Of a stretch of DNA of 64,000 nucleotides, positions 59,705-64,000 are shown in pieces (position 1 is the first letter of the stretch; every line of letters begins with the position of its first letter). The position numbers and the translations under genes are program-made. Origin of the DNA: Bog-950 sp046329515. Its GTDB lineage: Bacteria; Bacteroidota; Bacteroidia; Chitinophagales; LD1. The DNA lies in the NCBI GenBank assembly GCA_046329515.1, contig JAXLUM010000001.1, positions 496,001-560,000 on the forward strand, in the 5' to 3' direction. The notes beneath the pieces were generated by a model, which was given only the letters and a program-made list of their open reading frames with translations, made no database searches and was not told where the DNA came from.

Positions 59705-61492
59705 ATGAAAGCTGCACAAACCCTTGTAGCCGGCGGGCTATGCCTTGCTGCTACTTTACTTTTAACGTTAAACTCCTGCAATTACGGCAGGCCTTTTTCA
59801 AAAAATACCGGCAACTCCCGCTCTGTTGTGGGCCAAAAAGATGTCGCAGAAGAACCGAATACCTATAGCAAGGCTTCAGAAGAAAAGAATGCCCCTCCTG
59901 CTCCGCCCGTGGTTAATGCTATTACAATGGGAACAGTTACAGAACAGGGTGCTGCTGATGAGGCCCCTGTGGCCGGTACATACACCGTAACTGTTCACGA
60001 TGCCAATGGTGTTACTTATTCCTGGAAACCCGCTGACAAGGAAGACCAGAAGGCTCCTGGAAACACTCAACAGCAGGAGTTTAATACAGAGGCCTACAAC
60101 TACATACAGGAAAACGAATTTTTACGGCCCTTAGAAAAGCCGCTCTCTACCTTTTCTATTGATGTAGACGTGGCCAGCTACGGTATAATGCGCAAGAAAC
60201 TGGAAAGCGGACAGAGTGTTCCGAAAGATGCAGTGCGCTTAGAAGAGTTGGTGAACTATTTTAATTACAACTATGCTGAACCAGCAGCAGGGCAACCCTT
60301 TTCAGTAAATACGGAATTAAGCGCATGCCCGTGGAACGCAAACCATAAGTTGCTACGTATTGGCATACATGGTAAAAGTATTGATACTAAGGAGTTACCA
60401 AGCGCTAACCTGGTATTTCTTATTGATGTTTCGGGCAGTATGGACGAAGCTGATAAGTTGCCTTTAGTTAAAAGCTCGTTGCGTTTATTAGTAAATCAAT
60501 TAGGCCCTAAAGACCGGGTGGCCATTGTAACCTATGCCGGTGCCAGTGGCCTGGCCCTTCCCTCAACGGCATGTTCAAACAAAGAGAAAATTTTTAAAGC
60601 TATTGAAGATATGGAAGCAGGTGGCTCTACTAATGGAGCTGATGGAATTGAATTGGCTTATAAAGTAGCGAAGGAAAATTTTATGGCCGAAGGGAATAAC
60701 CGCGTAATACTTTGCACCGATGGCGATTTTAATGTAGGTGTAACCAGCGACGGCGACCTTGTGCGTTTAATTGAAAAGAAAAGAAAGGAAGGTGTGTTTC
60801 TTTCAGTATTAGGATATGGTATGGGGAACTACCAGGATGGTAAAATGGAACAATTGGCAGATAAAGGCAATGGTAATTACGCCTACATCGATAATATTTT
60901 TGAGGCTAACAAAAACCTGGTTAGCCAAATGGGTGCTACCCTTTTATGTATAGCCAAGGATGTAAAAATACAGGTGGAGTTTAATCCTGTAAAAGTAAAG
61001 GGCTACCGTTTATTAGGTTATGAGAACCGTGTAATGGCCGACCAGGATTTTAATGATGACACCAAAGATGCCGGAGAGATTGGGGCAGGAACAAATGTTA
61101 CGGCCTTCTATGAAATTACCACCAGTGAAAACGATGAATCATTAAATAAACCGAAGGTTGATGCTTTAAAATACCAAAGCCTGGGCAATGCAGGTAATTC
61201 AACTGACCTATTAACTGTAAAGCTGCGCTATAAAGAACCTAAGGAAGAAAAAAGTAAGTTGATTGAAATGCCGGTGGCAGATAACAGTACCGCATTTGCT
61301 TCGGCATCGGAAGATTTCCGTTTTGCGGCCTCCGTAATTTCTTTCGGTATGCTTTTGCGCGATTCAAAGTTTAAAGGAAATAGCAGTATTGATAAAGTTT
61401 TAGAATGGGCGCGTAATGCCAAGGGTGCAGATAGCGAAGGTTACAGAACAGAGTTTATACGCCTTGCAGGTTTGGCTAAGAATACGTTGTAA
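59705..61492 (+). CDS. vWA-domain lipoprotein (YfbK-like)
   Basis: 595 aa. Lipobox LNSC (Cys25). A low-complexity, Pro-rich region leads to a vWF_A-associated N-domain (LEKPLSTFSIDVDVASYGIM, VRLEELVNYFNYNY), then a vWA domain with MIDAS DVSGSMDEADKLPL near 240, TYAGASG and CTDGDFNVGVTSDGDL. The last part (KLIEMPVADNSTAFASASED, FRFAASVISFGMLLRDSKFK) is the DUF3520-type C-domain. Metal-dependent protein binding at the outer membrane is predicted; role unknown. A terminator follows. Confidence 0.9.
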   Translation: MKAAQTLVAGGLCLAATLLLTLNSCNYGRPFSKNTGNSRSVVGQKDVAEEPNTYSKASEEKNAPPAPPVVNAITMGTVTEQGAADEAPVAGTYTVTVHDANGVTYSWKPADKEDQKAPGNTQQQEFNTEAYNYIQENEFLRPLEKPLSTFSIDVDVASYGIMRKKLESGQSVPKDAVRLEELVNYFNYNYAEPAAGQPFSVNTELSACPWNANHKLLRIGIHGKSIDTKELPSANLVFLIDVSGSMDEADKLPLVKSSLRLLVNQLGPKDRVAIVTYAGASGLALPSTACSNKEKIFKAIEDMEAGGSTNGADGIELAYKVAKENFMAEGNNRVILCTDGDFNVGVTSDGDLVRLIEKKRKEGVFLSVLGYGMGNYQDGKMEQLADKGNGNYAYIDNIFEANKNLVSQMGATLLCIAKDVKIQVEFNPVKVKGYRLLGYENRVMADQDFNDDTKDAGEIGAGTNVTAFYEITTSENDESLNKPKVDALKYQSLGNAGNSTDLLTVKLRYKEPKEEKSKLIEMPVADNSTAFASASEDFRFAASVISFGMLLRDSKFKGNSSIDKVLEWARNAKGADSEGYRTEFIRLAGLAKNTL

Positions 61493-61517
61493 TAAGTAAA
61501 GGAGAATCCACTAAAAG

Positions 61518-61546
61518 AGCGGCACCTTTGGGTGCCGTTGCTTTTT
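61518..61546 (+). terminator. terminator after the vWA lipoprotein gene
   Basis: AGCGGCACC and GGTGCCGTTGCT arms closing a TTTG loop (inner GGCACC/GGTGCC perfect), then CTTTTT. Confidence 0.75.
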
Positions 61547-61618
61547 AAGTAAATACAAGGGTTGCTAAGCCGATATTCAGTTGTTAACAGAAATATTTTT
61601 ACATTCAGAAACCAAACC

Positions 61619-64000
61619 ATGTCTATGAAGAAAATTTACTTTTCTCTTTTAGTTCTTTTTGCGTTTTCTGCAAGCGCCTATGCTGCCTGTGGCGGCGGTC
61701 AAAAGGAAGTTATCATTACTATCGTTCCTGATAACTATCCGTTGGAAACAAGCTGGACCCTGCGCGATGCGCAAACCAATGCATTGATTGACTCAGGCGG
61801 AGTAAATAGCGATACAGTTTGTATAGGAGCAACGCAATGTGTGAGGTTCACCATTTTTGACCAGGTAGGTGACGGCATTTGCTGCGCTTATGGCAATGGT
61901 TCATACAATGTTAAGCTGGATGGGATTGTGGTTGCTTCAGGGGGGCAATTCAGCAACTCAGAGTATACTACCTTTAATTGCTCACCGGGCTTTGATTGCA
62001 CCAACCCTTTAATAGCGGTTAAGGATACTATGACAGCACCGGGCCCCGAAACCTGGTACGTATTTACGGCTGATTCTACCGGAACTTATGATATAAAAAC
62101 CTGTAACCTTGGCAATACATGCGATACGAAGTTGTATGTGTACGACCATTGCAGCGGCCTTTCCATTAATGAAGGGGTACAGGGTACAACCTATTATGAT
62201 GATGACGGTTGCGGCAGCAACTTTCAATCTTTAATTACTGCAGCGCTACAGGCCGGCAGCACTTATTACATACGTGTTGGCGATTATTTAACCTATTGTG
62301 CCGGGCATACCATTAATTGGGAAATAAGATTTCACGGCCCTATTGCAGGTTGTATGGATTCTACCTCCTGTAACTATAATCCACTGGCAACTATTAGCGA
62401 TGGAAGCTGCGTGTATGCCCCAAGCCCATTATGCCCTGCACCGGATTTAGCTGTTGACCAGAATGAACTGGAGACTTCTATGTACGTAGATAATATTAAT
62501 GCAGGTGCGGTTAATTGCTACGTTGGCGAAGGCTGCTTGGCCGGTTATGGTAACCGCCGTATTATTCGTTTTAGCACGCACATACGTAACATTGGTAACG
62601 AAGATTATTATATAGGCCCTATGGATACCGTAGGCAGCCAGTTTGTGTATGATGCCTGCCATCAGCACTGGCATTATGTTGGCTATGCCGAATATCTTTT
62701 ATACGATCAGAACTGGAACCAAATGGAAGCCGGTTATAAAAACGGTTTCTGCGTGTTGGATTTAGAATGCAGCGGCGGCGGCATGGCGAAATATGGTTGC
62801 GGTAATATGGGTATAACCTCAGGCTGCGGTGATATTTACGGCTCCTCATTGGACTGCCAATGGATAGACGTTACAGATATAGATACCGGCACCTATACGC
62901 TGGTTGTACGTGTAAACTGGGATAAGTCTCCTGACCGTTTGGGCCATTATGAAAAAACCTATGATAACAACTGGGCACAGGTTTGCTTGCACCTGTATTA
63001 CGACAACGGATTTAAAATGTACGAAGTGCTGCCCAACTGCGCCATTTATGTTGACTGCGCCGGCGACACTTTAGGAAACGCACAAAAGGATTGCAATAAT
63101 GTATGTAACGGCAGTGGTGTGCGCGGCGATTTGGATATTAACCAAATGGCTAACAGTACTGACTTTAACTTATACCTGGACGGTTTGAAAAACGAAACGC
63201 TGAGCTACGCACCATGCACTGACCTTAACGGCGACAGCATGATGACCGTAACCGATGCCGCACGTTTGAATGGATGCTTGCTTAATAATGCTGGCTTACA
63301 CCACCACCCCGGCAATTACCAGAATACGCACAAGCACTGCGATTTTCCGTTTAACATTTACAACCCTAATGACAGCGTAACCTTTAGCATTGCCAATGTA
63401 AACTGGCAGGATAAGTACGTTGATATTAGTGTGTTGAACCCAAGCTGCCAATTGCTGGCCTATGAACTTAAAATGCATGGCCTGCAGGTAGATTCAGTGA
63501 AAAACCTTGCCTTAGGCAACTACACACCTGATATACGTACATCCACAACGGGCCATATTGTAGGTATAGCTGCTGATGAAAACTCCCTGTTCAAGCAATC
63601 GGCAGCATTGAATTTCATACGCATTTACTATCGCTCGCTTACTGATACGGCCATTTGTATAGAGAAGGTAATTGCAGCGGTTAATTCAAACTATGAAGAA
63701 GTGCTGGGTAAAGTAGGCGGTGCATGTGCTTATGAACCGGTAGTTGAACCAAGCGGAATTGTAAGCATAAATAGCGATGCTTTATCGGTTGTTCCTAACC
63801 CTTCAAATGGTTTGTTTGATATCTACCTTTCAGGCCAATCGTTATACGGTGCTGACATACGCATTACCGATGCCTTGGGAAGAATGGTATTAAGCAGAAA
63901 ACATGAAAATTTAAGCAATCACTTTGCAGTGGACCTTGGTGCAGAGCAAAGTGGTTTCTACTACTTACATATCAACCTGAATGGCAGCAGCTTGACCAAG
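61619..64000 (+). CDS. secreted lysyl oxidase-domain protein with dockerin-like and T9SS domains (3' end outside window)
   Basis: 794 aa visible, open at the window end. ATG at 61619 or 61625; signal peptide MKKIYFSLLVLFAFSASAYA. Domains in order: a Bacteroidota beta domain with DQVGDGICCAYGNGSYNVKL (about 27-125), a PPC-like domain (about 126-242), a GCMDSTSCNYNP module, then a lysyl oxidase domain (about 275-465). The last has CHQHWH with copper His348, 350 and 352, GYKNGFC with Lys374, and CGDIYGSSLDCQWIDVTD with Tyr407; these match human LOX His292/294/296, Lys320 and Tyr355, the last two forming the LTQ cofactor. A dockerin-like pair (about 500-552, DLNGDSMMTVTDAARL) and the start of a type A T9SS sorting domain (VPNPSNGLFDIYL, ITDALGRMV) follow. 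Predicted cell-surface copper amine oxidase; substrate unknown. Confidence 0.83.
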   Translation, partial: MSMKKIYFSLLVLFAFSASAYAACGGGQKEVIITIVPDNYPLETSWTLRDAQTNALIDSGGVNSDTVCIGATQCVRFTIFDQVGDGICCAYGNGSYNVKLDGIVVASGGQFSNSEYTTFNCSPGFDCTNPLIAVKDTMTAPGPETWYVFTADSTGTYDIKTCNLGNTCDTKLYVYDHCSGLSINEGVQGTTYYDDDGCGSNFQSLITAALQAGSTYYIRVGDYLTYCAGHTINWEIRFHGPIAGCMDSTSCNYNPLATISDGSCVYAPSPLCPAPDLAVDQNELETSMYVDNINAGAVNCYVGEGCLAGYGNRRIIRFSTHIRNIGNEDYYIGPMDTVGSQFVYDACHQHWHYVGYAEYLLYDQNWNQMEAGYKNGFCVLDLECSGGGMAKYGCGNMGITSGCGDIYGSSLDCQWIDVTDIDTGTYTLVVRVNWDKSPDRLGHYEKTYDNNWAQVCLHLYYDNGFKMYEVLPNCAIYVDCAGDTLGNAQKDCNNVCNGSGVRGDLDINQMANSTDFNLYLDGLKNETLSYAPCTDLNGDSMMTVTDAARLNGCLLNNAGLHHHPGNYQNTHKHCDFPFNIYNPNDSVTFSIANVNWQDKYVDISVLNPSCQLLAYELKMHGLQVDSVKNLALGNYTPDIRTSTTGHIVGIAADENSLFKQSAALNFIRIYYRSLTDTAICIEKVIAAVNSNYEEVLGKVGGACAYEPVVEPSGIVSINSDALSVVPNPSNGLFDIYLSGQSLYGADIRITDALGRMVLSRKHENLSNHFAVDLGAEQSGFYYLHINLNGSSLTK

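Noticed and set aside
29129..64000. The collagen-like protein as the direct lysyl oxidase substrate
   Set aside because: The visible collagen repeats contain only about two lysines near the start, so lysine-based cross-linking of the collagen block is unlikely; kept only as part of the lysyl oxidase observation.

Overview
The window looks like a Bacteroidota chromosome (the order cannot be fixed from sequence alone, though the gene style resembles Chitinophagales/Sphingobacteriales). Supporting signs are type IX secretion (T9SS) type A C-terminal domains, Bacteroidota promoters of the form TTG-N19/20-TAnnTTTG, a CTnDOT-style integrase that lacks the box I arginine, a BT4734/VirE primase, an RteC-like domain, DUF4476, and the carbamoyltransferase/DUF5989/SxtJ trio. 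Most of the window is housekeeping, interrupted by one integrated element and several large surface proteins.

Layout. 1-5.9 kb: the 3' part of a long-type acyl-CoA dehydrogenase overlapping a eukaryote-like 3-hydroxyacyl-CoA dehydratase (PTPLA/HACD), a T9SS surface protein and a methyltransferase. 6.14-17.37 kb: an 11.2-kb genomic island in the 3' half of tRNA-Pro(TGG), bounded by 48-bp direct repeats. It carries a tyrosine integrase, a BcgI-like nuclease-methylase plus specificity subunit, a DGQHR/nucleoside-deoxyribosyltransferase-like fusion gene between those two, a membrane protein, an RteC-like protein, an excisionase-like protein, a VirE-type primase/helicase, a repeat-rich candidate origin and a 46-aa zinc-ribbon gene. 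17.3-28.6 kb, mainly minus strand: tRNA-Pro, tRNA-Ser, dnaA, a two-gene 5'-nucleotidase, a methylmalonyl-CoA mutase large subunit, several unknowns, scpB, atpG and atpA. 28.8-40.5 kb: a 47-aa membrane protein and a giant 3781-aa collagen-like protein. 40.5-49.4 kb: a lipoprotein, a PA2169-type four-helix protein, rplM-rpsI-rpsB-tsf, the carbamoyltransferase/DUF5989/SxtJ module, a SPOR protein, deoC, a Cys-rich secreted protein and psd. 49.4-64 kb: cdsA, a CPBP protease, an FAD/NAD(P)-binding protein, an EmrAB-TolC-type efflux operon with a divergent MarR regulator and a visible operator, DinB-like and Dus proteins, a vWA lipoprotein, and a lysyl-oxidase-domain protein cut by the window end.

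Functional links. psd and cdsA both serve phosphatidylethanolamine synthesis. The HlyD-MFS-TolC genes form a tripartite pump under MarR control. The island's methylase, fusion and S genes are tightly coupled (4-bp overlap, then a 1-bp gap) and read as one defence-type operon. The most unusual items are that operon's DGQHR-NDT fusion, the giant collagen-like protein with nearly identical 540-bp repeat units, and a bacterial lysyl oxidase domain that keeps all three copper histidines and the Lys/Tyr cofactor pair.
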